Origin: Micromonospora sp. WMMD812
GTDB lineage: Bacteria; Actinomycetota; Actinomycetes; Mycobacteriales; Micromonosporaceae
Reading direction: 5' to 3'
Length of the DNA: 64,000 nt
Assembly (NCBI RefSeq): GCF_027497215.1
Contig: NZ_CP114904.1
Span: 6,974,501-7,038,500 of the forward strand
Shown: positions 8,701 through 14,782 of the stretch, in pieces
How positions within the stretch are numbered: the first letter of the stretch is position 1
Layout of the letters: every line of letters begins with the position of its first letter
Translations under genes and position numbers: made by a program
The notes under the pieces: generated by a model
The model's input: the letters and a program-made list of their open reading frames with translations, nothing else
What the model was told of the DNA's origin: nothing
Databases searched by the model: none

Positions 8701-9618
8701 TCGGGCAAGGACCCGTACGGCACGCCGGATCGGGGCGGCTTCACCGGCTGGGTGAACTGGTCGGTGAACAGCCTCCGCAACGCGGAGCAGCAGTGGCTGG
8801 AGGCGGACGTGCGCGCCTTCGCCCAGTCGATCACCCTCAACGCGCCCGAGGCGCTCGAGGTCGACAAGACGGCGCAGCTCAGCGGCAGCATCGTCCAGCC
8901 CCAGGGGGTGTCCACGGGCTCGCGTGTCGTGCCGCTGCGATACCCGATGTCCGTGCACTGGAGCGGCTCGTCGAGCCTCGCGATCGGCACCGGTGCCGAA
9001 GCCGTCGCCGGTGCCCGCCGTGCCGGGAAGGTCGCGATCCTCGACCCGCAGACGCGGACGCTGACGGCGCTGCGCCGCGGTTCGGTCACGGTCACCGTGA
9101 CGAACGACTCGATGCGCCAGTACACCGACAGCGCCTCGCTCGCACCGATCACCACCTCGAAGACCATCCAGGTCGGACCGCCGGCCCCGGCCGGGCCGAA
9201 GTTCTCCGCCGAGACTCCGGTCTTCACCGCGCAGCCGGTGGGCACGTTCGGTCAGGTGCGGAAGATCACGGTCACGAACGCCGGTGACCAGCCGTTGCGG
9301 ATCTTCTCGACGGACATCGAGGCCGCAAGCCCGGACCTGCGCGACACGTTCGACCGTGACCGGGACATCTTCAGGATCGACCGGGACCAGTGCTCTGGCC
9401 GCTCGATCGCGCCGGGCGGCACGTGTGTCGTGTCGGTGCGCTTCACCCCGAAGCAGCCGGACGTGACGTCGACGGCGTCGCTGGCCTTCCGGACGAACAC
9501 CGCCGAGCGCCGCGCCTCGGTCACGCTGACCGGAACGAGCACCAAGCCCCAGTGGAGCTGGGGTAGCGACGGTCCGGCCTGGTACCCGAGCCTGACCGGC
9601 CTGCCCTGGTCCGACTAG
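5710..9618 (+). CDS. Secreted phosphodiester glycosidase (NAGPA domain) fused to metallophosphoesterase
   Basis: A 1302-residue secreted protein. The GTG at 5710 has AAGGATC just upstream; the ATG at 5708 runs straight into TGA. A Sec signal (hydrophobic stretch, cleavage near AEAHP at about 35) precedes a phosphodiester glycosidase (NAGPA) domain, about residues 60-400, with VNGEFFD and NLDGGGSTTM. Beta-sandwich linkers follow. A calcineurin-type domain occupies about 760-1010 (SLSDVQFT, NGDITDRG, GNHES, HHPVDD, GSHAQIANVH). The C-terminus has an Ig-like domain of ASPM/Hydin type (about 1160-1285). Such an enzyme could uncap a sugar phosphodiester and then remove the phosphate, for example on wall polymers; this is inference. 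GC3 looks native. Confidence 0.88.
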   Translation: MRSQVLNPRRVMPLVGALAAAATLMAFPAAAEAHPRQPDAPVVTGGLPLVNTSEKIGPGIGLQHVKALDQSGWYDAQFLTVDLSNSAVSTDLLTAGPVASGGPLSVAANKASAVAGVNGEFFDIGNSNAALGGEIQNGQLLKTADIGGRQHVGVSQDGIAQLVDLAVDSNANFAGADHKVLSINAANGGGVPVDGLVAFTAGWGTYSRNRGFTGVDVSRIAEVVVSGGKVVAVAPTGPAGAGAIPQDGFALVGRDAAATALRALQPGDPVTLTYAPSNDVTKTMKFALGNGGTIVSGGKVAPGLDTAIAPRTALGFKDGGRTLVLATWDGPGGTGKGGVGIDKEARDLAALGVETAVNLDGGGSTTMVARALGTTEATVRNVPSDGHERNDPNGVGVFVTPGDGKLHQLLVKPAAGATSSDGGAKVFPGLRRTLVAQGLDDHETPVAVKPESVRWHAGGASVKSGVLQAPSRASGSISVTAAVGRTDASAKIEVLGKLDSVELSAGRLSIADVTPDAAATVGVTGRDDQGYTAPIDPTDLTLDYDHSVVDVQPSAGKLKITPLKAAGTILTISVAGKSAQLPITVGVQTVSAYDFNDDVLARWRNNSTAATTFAKDPDGLRIDFAAMRNVGIAATSVANRVAVPGQPLRVRVRIKSSIAVPNGLTYLGYSDANGKGSGVYGTALVASDDWQYATFTLPANTAFPIAISGFQGINTSVPQQRAGTFLLNRIEADVPSSIDLPEQPELQPDRLVSPDGSLERGFGTWTFASLSDVQFTADNPNLTQVATAALQRIRQTNPDLVILNGDITDRGLPQDLALARQVLTDAGCDLIPVGQEPAEYSTPGPRTGKVPCYYVPGNHESYGLNNTQSDLSAFKAEFGQPYRTFDHKGTRFILLASSLGTLRGTAWDQLPMMQKALDDAKRDPSVRNVVVAAHHPVDDPAETKASQLGDRDEAALVEKLLTDFRDSSRKGAVMFGSHAQIANVHRVDGVPYVVLPSSGKDPYGTPDRGGFTGWVNWSVNSLRNAEQQWLEADVRAFAQSITLNAPEALEVDKTAQLSGSIVQPQGVSTGSRVVPLRYPMSVHWSGSSSLAIGTGAEAVAGARRAGKVAILDPQTRTLTALRRGSVTVTVTNDSMRQYTDSASLAPITTSKTIQVGPPAPAGPKFSAETPVFTAQPVGTFGQVRKITVTNAGDQPLRIFSTDIEAASPDLRDTFDRDRDIFRIDRDQCSGRSIAPGGTCVVSVRFTPKQPDVTSTASLAFRTNTAERRASVTLTGTSTKPQWSWGSDGPAWYPSLTGLPWSD

Positions 9619-9655
9619 CGCCACACGCCGGCCACCGCAGGCCGTAACGCCAGTG

Positions 9656-9696
9656 CCGGGGTCGGGGTGGGCGAACGGCGCCCACCCCGACCCCGG
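9656..9696 (+). terminator. Strong hairpin terminator
   Basis: Perfect 18-base inverted repeat: arm 9656-9673, loop AACGG, arm 9679-9696, placed 38 bases after the stop of the 1302-residue protein gene. There is no T-tract, but the stem is very GC-rich. Confidence 0.8.
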
Positions 9697-9842
9697 TCCG
9701 TTCACCCGGGTCAGGTCGACGCCCGCGGCCTCTTGGTCCGCAGGACGGGAGCAGACTCGCGACTGCCGGGAAGGATGACCCAAGAACGCTGCGGCCGGTG
9801 CTGCCATGCTTGCGATCGGTGAGTCCGGGGTACCGAAAGCTC

Positions 9843-11273
9843 ATGCCGAATGTGGGGCAACTCGTCGGAGACCGTTACCGCCTGGTCGAGATGATCGCCG
9901 GCGGCGGTATGGGCGACGTGTGGCGGGCCGTTGACGAGACGCTGGACCGGTGCGTGGCCGTCAAGCTGCTGCACCCGCGCCTGGTCAGCGACGCCGGCTT
10001 CGGCGAACGGTTCCGCCGCGAGGCGCGGGCGATGGCGGCCCTGCGTCATCCCGGGGTTGCCCAGGTCTACGACTACGGCGAGATGTCCCTGCCCGGAGGG
10101 CCGGACCTCGCCTACATCGTGATGGAATGTGTGCAGGGACAGCCCTTGTCGGAGCGGATCGCCGAGGTCGGTCGGCTGGACACGGCCGAGGCTCTGTCGG
10201 TTGCGGCGCAGATCGCCCGCGCCCTGCAGGCCGCGCATGACGCCGGCGTCGTCCACCGGGACGTCAAGCCCCACAATCTGATCATCGAGCCCGACGGGCA
10301 CGTCGTACTCGTTGATTTCGGCGTCGCGGTCACGCAGGGCGCGACGAGCCTGACCGCGGCGAACCAGGTCGTCGGCACTGCCCTGTACATGGCGCCCGAG
10401 CAGGTGGCCAAGAACGCGACCACGCCGGCGATCGACGTCTACGCGCTGGGCGCCGTCGTCTACCACTGCCTCGCCGGTCGGCCCCCGTATCAGGGTGACA
10501 ACGCCGTAGCGGTGGCGCTGCGACACCTCGAAGACGAACCGCCGCCGTTGCCCGAGGACATCCCGGCGGAGGTTCGGGAGTTGGTGGCCACCGCGATGGC
10601 AAAGGAGCCCACGCACCGGTTCCGGACGGCGGGAGCCATGGCGGCCGCGGCGCAGGCCCTCGCGGACTCGTACGACCGTCGGATCGGGGCCATCACCAGG
10701 GCGGCCTCGACCGGGTCACCAACCGTGCGCCTGGCCGCCCGGCAGCGGGTCCGCACGGGTGCGTGGAGCCGGGCCGGCAGTCGGGGAGACCGGGCCGTCA
10801 GTCGCGGAAACGCCGCGCTCGCTCTGCTCCTCGGGTCGGTGGCCGCCGTTGCCGCCGTTCTGGTGATCGCGGATCCCACCGGGATGACGCCGGGCCAGAC
10901 CGGGCGACCGTCGTCGCCCCCCGCGGCGCCGTCATCGGTGTCGCCACCGCAAGGGGGACCTGGTCCCGGCGGCGGTGGCGGCGAGCCGGAGACTCGCGGT
11001 TCGGCCGGTGTACCGGTTCGAGCGCCGGGATCCCCAACCCCGACGGCCACTCGTCCCGCGGCCGAGAGCGCGGCGGGCCGACCCACGCCGTCAGACGGCA
11101 GCAGTTCGATCTCACCACGCCCTACCACGTCGGAAGGCGCGTCGCAGGGACCGACGGCAACGCCGACGGGCGGAACGACGGCGGACCCGACGGAGGAACC
11201 GACGGCGGACCCGACCGAGGAACCGACGGCGGAGGAATCGGCAGCCGGAGGGTCCGCAGTGCCGCGGACTTAG
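9843..11273 (+). CDS. Membrane-anchored Ser/Thr protein kinase (PknB-like, no PASTA repeats)
   Basis: A 476-residue protein. The N-terminal 270 residues are a Hanks-type kinase with glycine loop AGGGMGDV, VAVKLL lysine near residue 40, HRDVKPHN catalytic loop near 137, DFG near 158 and MAPEQ. A juxtamembrane segment rich in R/T/S leads to one membrane helix (about 325-343, ALALLLGSVAAVAAVLVIA), then an extracellular Pro/Ser/Thr/Glu tail with DPTEEPTA repeats instead of PASTA domains. It phosphorylates cytoplasmic proteins in response to an unknown signal. ATG 9843 (MPNVGQLVGDRYRL) is preferred to an upstream ATG at 9798 because relatives begin just before the glycine loop. It is monocistronic, flanked by terminators on both sides. 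Confidence 0.92.
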   Translation: MPNVGQLVGDRYRLVEMIAGGGMGDVWRAVDETLDRCVAVKLLHPRLVSDAGFGERFRREARAMAALRHPGVAQVYDYGEMSLPGGPDLAYIVMECVQGQPLSERIAEVGRLDTAEALSVAAQIARALQAAHDAGVVHRDVKPHNLIIEPDGHVVLVDFGVAVTQGATSLTAANQVVGTALYMAPEQVAKNATTPAIDVYALGAVVYHCLAGRPPYQGDNAVAVALRHLEDEPPPLPEDIPAEVRELVATAMAKEPTHRFRTAGAMAAAAQALADSYDRRIGAITRAASTGSPTVRLAARQRVRTGAWSRAGSRGDRAVSRGNAALALLLGSVAAVAAVLVIADPTGMTPGQTGRPSSPPAAPSSVSPPQGGPGPGGGGGEPETRGSAGVPVRAPGSPTPTATRPAAESAAGRPTPSDGSSSISPRPTTSEGASQGPTATPTGGTTADPTEEPTADPTEEPTAEESAAGGSAVPRT

Positions 11274-11399
11274 TCGACGCCGGAGGCCCGAGGCTGCTCC
11301 GGCAAGCCCTACTGTCCGGCTGACGGCTTCGAACGCGGCCTGCCTCGTTACGGGCGCTGTCCGTTGCGCTGGCTCCGCCGGACGGGGTCTGAGTCGGCC

Positions 11400-11436
11400 G
11401 GGTCCTCGTGGCCGGGCTAACCGGCCCCGAGGACCC
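11400..11436. terminator. Bidirectional hairpin between kinase and LysE genes
   Basis: Arms 11400-11415 and 11421-11436 pair over 16 positions with one mismatch around a GCTAA loop. It lies between two convergent genes and can serve both. Confidence 0.75.
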
Positions 11437-11473
11437 TGCTCGCGGCAAATTCTCACGTGCCCGGGCGGACCGG

Positions 11474-12100
11474 CTACGAACTCGCCGCCAGGCGGAGCCC
11501 GAGGCCGACGAAGGCGATCGCGCAGATCCGGTTGATTCGCCGCGACCAGCGGCCGTCGGCCAGCCGGCCGGCGAGCCGACCGGCGCCCGCGCCGAGAGCG
11601 ATGTCGACGGTGAGCTGCACCGCGACGAAGAGCGCGCCGAGCAGCACCAGTTGAGCGGTGACGTTGCCGGAGGCCGGCGAGACGAACTGGGGCAGGAATG
11701 CCACGCTGAACAGGATCATTTTCGGGTTGAGCAGGTTGGTCACCAGCCCACGCAGGAACGCCCTGCTGGCGCGGGAGTCGTGCCCGGCGGCGGCAGCGGT
11801 GGGCTCCGCCGTGCTGCGCAGTGCCCGCACTCCGAGAATGATCAAATATGCCGCACCGGCCCACCGGATCACGGCGAACAGCACCGGAGAGGCGGAGATC
11901 GCCGCCGCGAGGCCGCACACGACCGCCGTGACGTGTACGGCTTCGCCGGCGGCGACGCCCAGCGCGGCCACCACCCCGGCGCGGGCGCCGTAGCGGGTGG
12001 CATTGGCGAGCACGAACATCATGTCCGGGCCCGGAGTGACCATGAGGACCACGATCGCGGCAAGGTAGCCGGTGAGGGCCGTGGCGGAGAGACCGACCAC
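11474..12100 (-). CDS. LysE/RhtB family exporter
   Basis: A 208-residue inner-membrane protein with about six hydrophobic segments and the family signature near the N-terminus (MVTPGPDMMFVLANATRYG), plus NLLNPKMILFSVAFLPQFV in the middle. LysE/RhtB proteins export amino acids or related small carboxylates such as lysine, homoserine, threonine or leucine analogues. It starts three bases after the stop of the thioesterase gene, so both are almost certainly one transcript, placed under the cobalamin riboswitch at 12764-12955. That suggests expression when B12 is scarce. The exported compound is not known; homocysteine-related amino acids or an acid released by the thioesterase are inferences. 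Confidence 0.88.
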   Translation of the reverse strand: MVGLSATALTGYLAAIVVLMVTPGPDMMFVLANATRYGARAGVVAALGVAAGEAVHVTAVVCGLAAAISASPVLFAVIRWAGAAYLIILGVRALRSTAEPTAAAAGHDSRASRAFLRGLVTNLLNPKMILFSVAFLPQFVSPASGNVTAQLVLLGALFVAVQLTVDIALGAGAGRLAGRLADGRWSRRINRICAIAFVGLGLRLAASS

Positions 12101-12103
12101 GCC

Positions 12104-12625
12104 TCAGCCCTCCCCGCCGCTGAGCAGAGCCCGTCGCAGTGCCAGCCGGTGCTCACGGCGGATCTCCGCCTCCCGGTAGCGGCGTCGGTCGCCGTCGGTG
12201 TGCGGCAGCAGCGGCGGGACCGGGCGGGGCTGGCCGTCGTCGTCCACGGCGACCATGACCAGGTGCGCGGTCGCCACGTCGACGGGCGGCACGGCTCGGT
12301 CCCACCGGTCGGCGGTGACCCTGACGGCCACCTCCATCGAGCTGCGTCCGGCCCAGGTGATCCGGGCGTCCACGTGCACGACGTCGCCGACCCGGACCGC
12401 GCGCAGGAACGCCGTCTCGTCGATGGCCGCGGTGACCGCCGGCCCGTCGGAGTGCCGGGCGGCGACCACTCCGGCGACCGAGTCGATGAGGTTGAGGATC
12501 CGGCCGCCGTGGACCGTGCCCATGAGGTTGGTGTGATGCTGATCCATGATCTGCGACAGCGTCAGGTGGGACGCCGACGGCGGCCGGCCGGCAAGGGTCG
12601 CGGTGGTGGTCGTGGTGTCGTGCAC
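12104..12625 (-). CDS. Acyl-CoA thioesterase, hotdog fold (YciA/BFIT type)
   Basis: A 173-residue protein. LTLSQIMDQHHTNLMGTVHGGRILNLIDSVAG is the hotdog signature of type II acyl-CoA thioesterases (here split only for description: the DQHHTN segment and GTVHGGRILN helix). It hydrolyses an acyl-CoA to acid and CoA in the cytoplasm. The GTG at 12625 is chosen because GGACGG lies about ten bases upstream and the upstream extension is Arg-rich and implausible. It is co-transcribed with the LysE exporter, and its leader holds a cobalamin riboswitch, an unusual combination. Acyl specificity cannot be read from the sequence. Confidence 0.85.
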   Translation of the reverse strand: MHDTTTTTATLAGRPPSASHLTLSQIMDQHHTNLMGTVHGGRILNLIDSVAGVVAARHSDGPAVTAAIDETAFLRAVRVGDVVHVDARITWAGRSSMEVAVRVTADRWDRAVPPVDVATAHLVMVAVDDDGQPRPVPPLLPHTDGDRRRYREAEIRREHRLALRRALLSGGEG

Positions 12626-12742
12626 TGTCGTCGTCCGTCCTCGGGAAGCGCACCACCGACCCCGGGGAGCGCACGTCGAGGACGCGCCGACGGCTCGCGC
12701 ACGGCGCCTCACCCGCCCGACCCGCCCGCGAGGTCGACGGCA

Positions 12743-12763
12743 GCGCACACACCTCGTGTGCGC
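12743..12763 (-). promoter_or_regulatory. Hairpin directly after riboswitch 1
   Basis: GCGCACAC, five-base loop, GTGTGCGC: a perfect 8-base stem just 3' of the riboswitch on the minus strand. It is a candidate expression-platform hairpin (terminator or translation control), comparable with the one after riboswitch 3. Confidence 0.5.
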
Positions 12764-12955
12764 AGCGCGGGCAGGTCTTCGGACTCGCGGGCGCGACCGG
12801 CTCTCACCGGTCTCCTACTGGCCGTCGCTTCCCGGGCAGGTCGCCCAGTGCTGATGACGGCGGTCGTTCCCACTCACCGCTGCGGGGCAGTCCCGGACTC
12901 CCACCGGGTTCCCTCTTACGACGCCCGGCCGGCTACGACCGGGCGAACCAGCGCC
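12764..12955 (-). ncRNA. Cobalamin riboswitch 1 (upstream of thioesterase-LysE)
   Basis: Read on the minus strand it shows all conserved blocks: a GGTTCGC start near 12949, AAGAGGGAACCCGG, the GGACTGCCCCGCAGCGG core, GAAGCGACGGCCAGTAGG, and the B12 box CGAGTCCGAAGACCTGCC at about 12771-12788. Adenosylcobalamin binding normally switches the downstream genes off. The next gene in this direction is the thioesterase, whose start is about 140 bases away. No other open frame with a ribosome site intervenes. Confidence 0.92.
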
Positions 12956-13159
12956 GCCCGGAAGCATATCCCCGCGCCCGCCACCGCCGGGTCGACCGCG
13001 CGTCCGACCGTGAGTCATCTCCCTCGTTGCTGTCGCCCAACCTGAGTGCGAGTGCCAAGATCAGGTCATTCGGCGCACCCTGCGGGCCGGCAGGCCGTGA
13101 GCGGGTCCCCGACGAATGCCGCACACACCGTCGTCGCCTGGCGCTCCCCTAACCTGTCG

Positions 13160-13350
13160 AGGCAGCTGGTTCGCCCGTCCGTCCAGGCCGGGTGCCGCAA
13201 GAGCTAACCCGGTGAGAGTCCGGGACTGCCCCGCAGCGGTGAGCGGGAACGACCGCCGTCAACGCTGTGCACACGTTCGGGAAGCGACGGCCAGTAGGTG
13301 ACCGGAAGGCTCCGGTCATGTCCGCGAGTCCGAAGACCTGCCACTGCCCG
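13160..13350 (+). ncRNA. Cobalamin riboswitch 2 (upstream of a broken MerR/B12-type gene)
   Basis: Plus-strand copy of the same fold: GGTTCGC at about 13169, GTGAGAGTCCGGGACTGCCCC, CGCAGCGGTGAGCGGGAACGA, GAAGCGACGGCCAGTAGG and the B12 box GAGTCCGAAGACCTGCC at about 13326-13342. It is divergent from riboswitch 1, with about 200 bases between their 5' ends. The gene start it would control is GTG 13393. Confidence 0.92.
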
Positions 13351-13392
13351 CGCCCGGAGCGCGGCCAGATCGGTGACCTCGAGGGGTCGGCG

Positions 13393-13690
13393 GTGAACGA
13401 CAACAGGCTTCATCAGCGTGCGCAGGACACTGTCGGGACGCGGGACCGGCAGGCGTCCGACGATCCATCCGGTCCGGGACTGCGCCCCGGAACGCTCGCC
13501 CGCCGGCTCGGCGTCGCGCCGACGACGTTGCGAACCTGGCATCAGCGGTACGGGCTTGGTCGGCGGCCCGTAGCGGCAAGGTTTCGCGCTGGGCGGGCTC
13601 GTCGACCTGAATGCCCCTGATCCCCGCACCCTCCAGGTCGCGACGCGCGCCCTGCTGAGTGTGTCTGCGATCGGGTCGCTGCTGTCCTGG
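13393..13690 (+). pseudogene. MerR-type regulator remnant, probably of the B12-binding class
   Basis: A GTG at 13393 with GAGGGG upstream opens a frame ending at 13620. It contains GLRPGTLARRLGVAPTTLRT and WHQRYGLG, the helix-turn-helix of MerR regulators. Full-length relatives run on for over 200 residues, with a cobalamin-binding domain in the CarH/LitR group. Here homology stops after RYGLG and the frame ends. A second frame continues with ARG-like LVDLNAPDPRTLQVATRALL and SVSAIGSLLSW, possibly part of the helical bundle preceding a B12-binding domain, until the terminator near 13690. This looks like an internally deleted and truncated gene still behind a riboswitch. The B12-domain link is tentative. 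Confidence 0.6.
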
Positions 13691-13720
13691 GCGAGGGCAG
13701 CGCCCAGGACAGCAGCCCGA
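13671..13720. terminator. Bidirectional hairpin after nrdB
   Basis: CTGCTGTCCTGGGCG (13679-13693) pairs perfectly with CGCCCAGGACAGCAG (13701-13715). TCGGG/CCCGA extends the stem outside a three-base bulge. It is ten bases beyond the nrdB stop and also ends the MerR remnant. Confidence 0.8.
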
Positions 13721-13729
13721 CTCAGCCGA

Positions 13730-14782
13730 TCAGAAGTCGTCGTCGAAGCTGACCGAGCCGGTCACCCCGACCTGATAGGCCGACACCCGCCGCTCGAAGA
13801 AGTTCGACAGCTCCTGCACGTCCTGCAGCTCCATGAACGCGAACGGGTTGCGGCTGCCGTACATCGGCTCGATGCCGAGCACGGCCAAGCGCCGGTCGGC
13901 CACGTGCTGAAGGTATTCCCGTATGTCGGTCAACGACATACCGGAGACTCCCTGCTCGAGCAGGTCGGCGGCGAACTGGACCTCGCATTCCACGGCCTCA
14001 GCCAGCATGTCCTTGACCTGCCGCTCCATCTCGGCGTCGAACAGGTCCGGCTCTTCGGCACGCACGGTGTCCACCACGTCGAAGGCGAAGGCCATGTGCA
14101 TGGACTCGTCGCGGAACACCCAGTTGGTGCCGGACGCCAGCCCGTGCAGCAGGCCCCTGGACCGCAGGAAGTACACGTACGCGAAGGCGCCGTAGAAGAA
14201 CAGGCCTTCGATGCAGGCGGCGAAGCAGATCAGGTTGAGCAGGAACGCCCGCCGGTCCGCACGGGTCTTCAGCTCGCGCAGCTCGAAGATGGAGTCGATC
14301 CATTTGAAGCAGAACTCGGCCTTGCGGGCGATCGAGGGGATGTTCTCCACCGCCGCGAACGCCTCGAACCGTTCCCTCTCGTCGGGGACATAGGTGTCGA
14401 GCAGGTTCAGATAGAACTGGACGTGCACGGCCTCCTCGAAGAGCTGCCGCGAGAGATAGAGCCGACCCTCCGGGGAGTTGACGTGTTGGTAGAGATTGAG
14501 CACGAGGTTGTTGGCGACGATGGTGTCGCCGGTCGCGAAGAACGCCACGAGCCGGGACACCAGGTGCTGTTCCGCCGGGGAGAGCTTGGCCAGGTCGGCG
14601 AGGTCGGAGTGGAGGTCGACCTCCTCGACGGTCCAGGTGTTCTTGATGGCGTCCTTGAACCGGTCGAAGAAGTGGGGGTAGCGCATGGGCCGCAGGGTCA
14701 GGTCCATGCCGGGGTCGAGCAGCATGTGCCGCTCGCCGGCGCTGGTACTGGTGCTGATGCGGGTTTCGGGAATGGTGGTCAC
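13730..14782 (-). CDS. nrdB: Class Ia ribonucleotide reductase, beta subunit
   Basis: A 350-residue radical-bearing subunit of aerobic ribonucleotide reductase. Di-iron ligands and the radical tyrosine are visible: E-A-V-H-V-Q-F-Y (the tyrosine four residues after the histidine, as in E. coli H118/Y122), CIEGLFF for the middle glutamate, and DESMHM for the second E-x-x-H. The length matches the family, and the C-terminus ends SVSFDDDF, the acidic/aromatic tail that docks to NrdA. The GTG start overlaps the nrdA stop by four bases (GTGA), so translation is coupled. It is transcribed from the nrdA promoter and therefore under the NrdR boxes and riboswitch 3. Confidence 0.97.
   Translation of the reverse strand: MTTIPETRISTSTSAGERHMLLDPGMDLTLRPMRYPHFFDRFKDAIKNTWTVEEVDLHSDLADLAKLSPAEQHLVSRLVAFFATGDTIVANNLVLNLYQHVNSPEGRLYLSRQLFEEAVHVQFYLNLLDTYVPDERERFEAFAAVENIPSIARKAEFCFKWIDSIFELRELKTRADRRAFLLNLICFAACIEGLFFYGAFAYVYFLRSRGLLHGLASGTNWVFRDESMHMAFAFDVVDTVRAEEPDLFDAEMERQVKDMLAEAVECEVQFAADLLEQGVSGMSLTDIREYLQHVADRRLAVLGIEPMYGSRNPFAFMELQDVQELSNFFERRVSAYQVGVTGSVSFDDDF

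Noticed and set aside
5698..9807. A 1369-codon open frame on the minus strand
   Set aside because: It is antisense to the glycosidase/phosphoesterase gene, is full of Arg/Gly/Val/Asp typical of GC-rich shadow frames, and has no domain or ribosome site.
11408..13045. A 545-codon plus-strand open frame across LysE, thioesterase and riboswitch 1
   Set aside because: It crosses two well supported minus-strand genes and a structured RNA; no recognisable domain.
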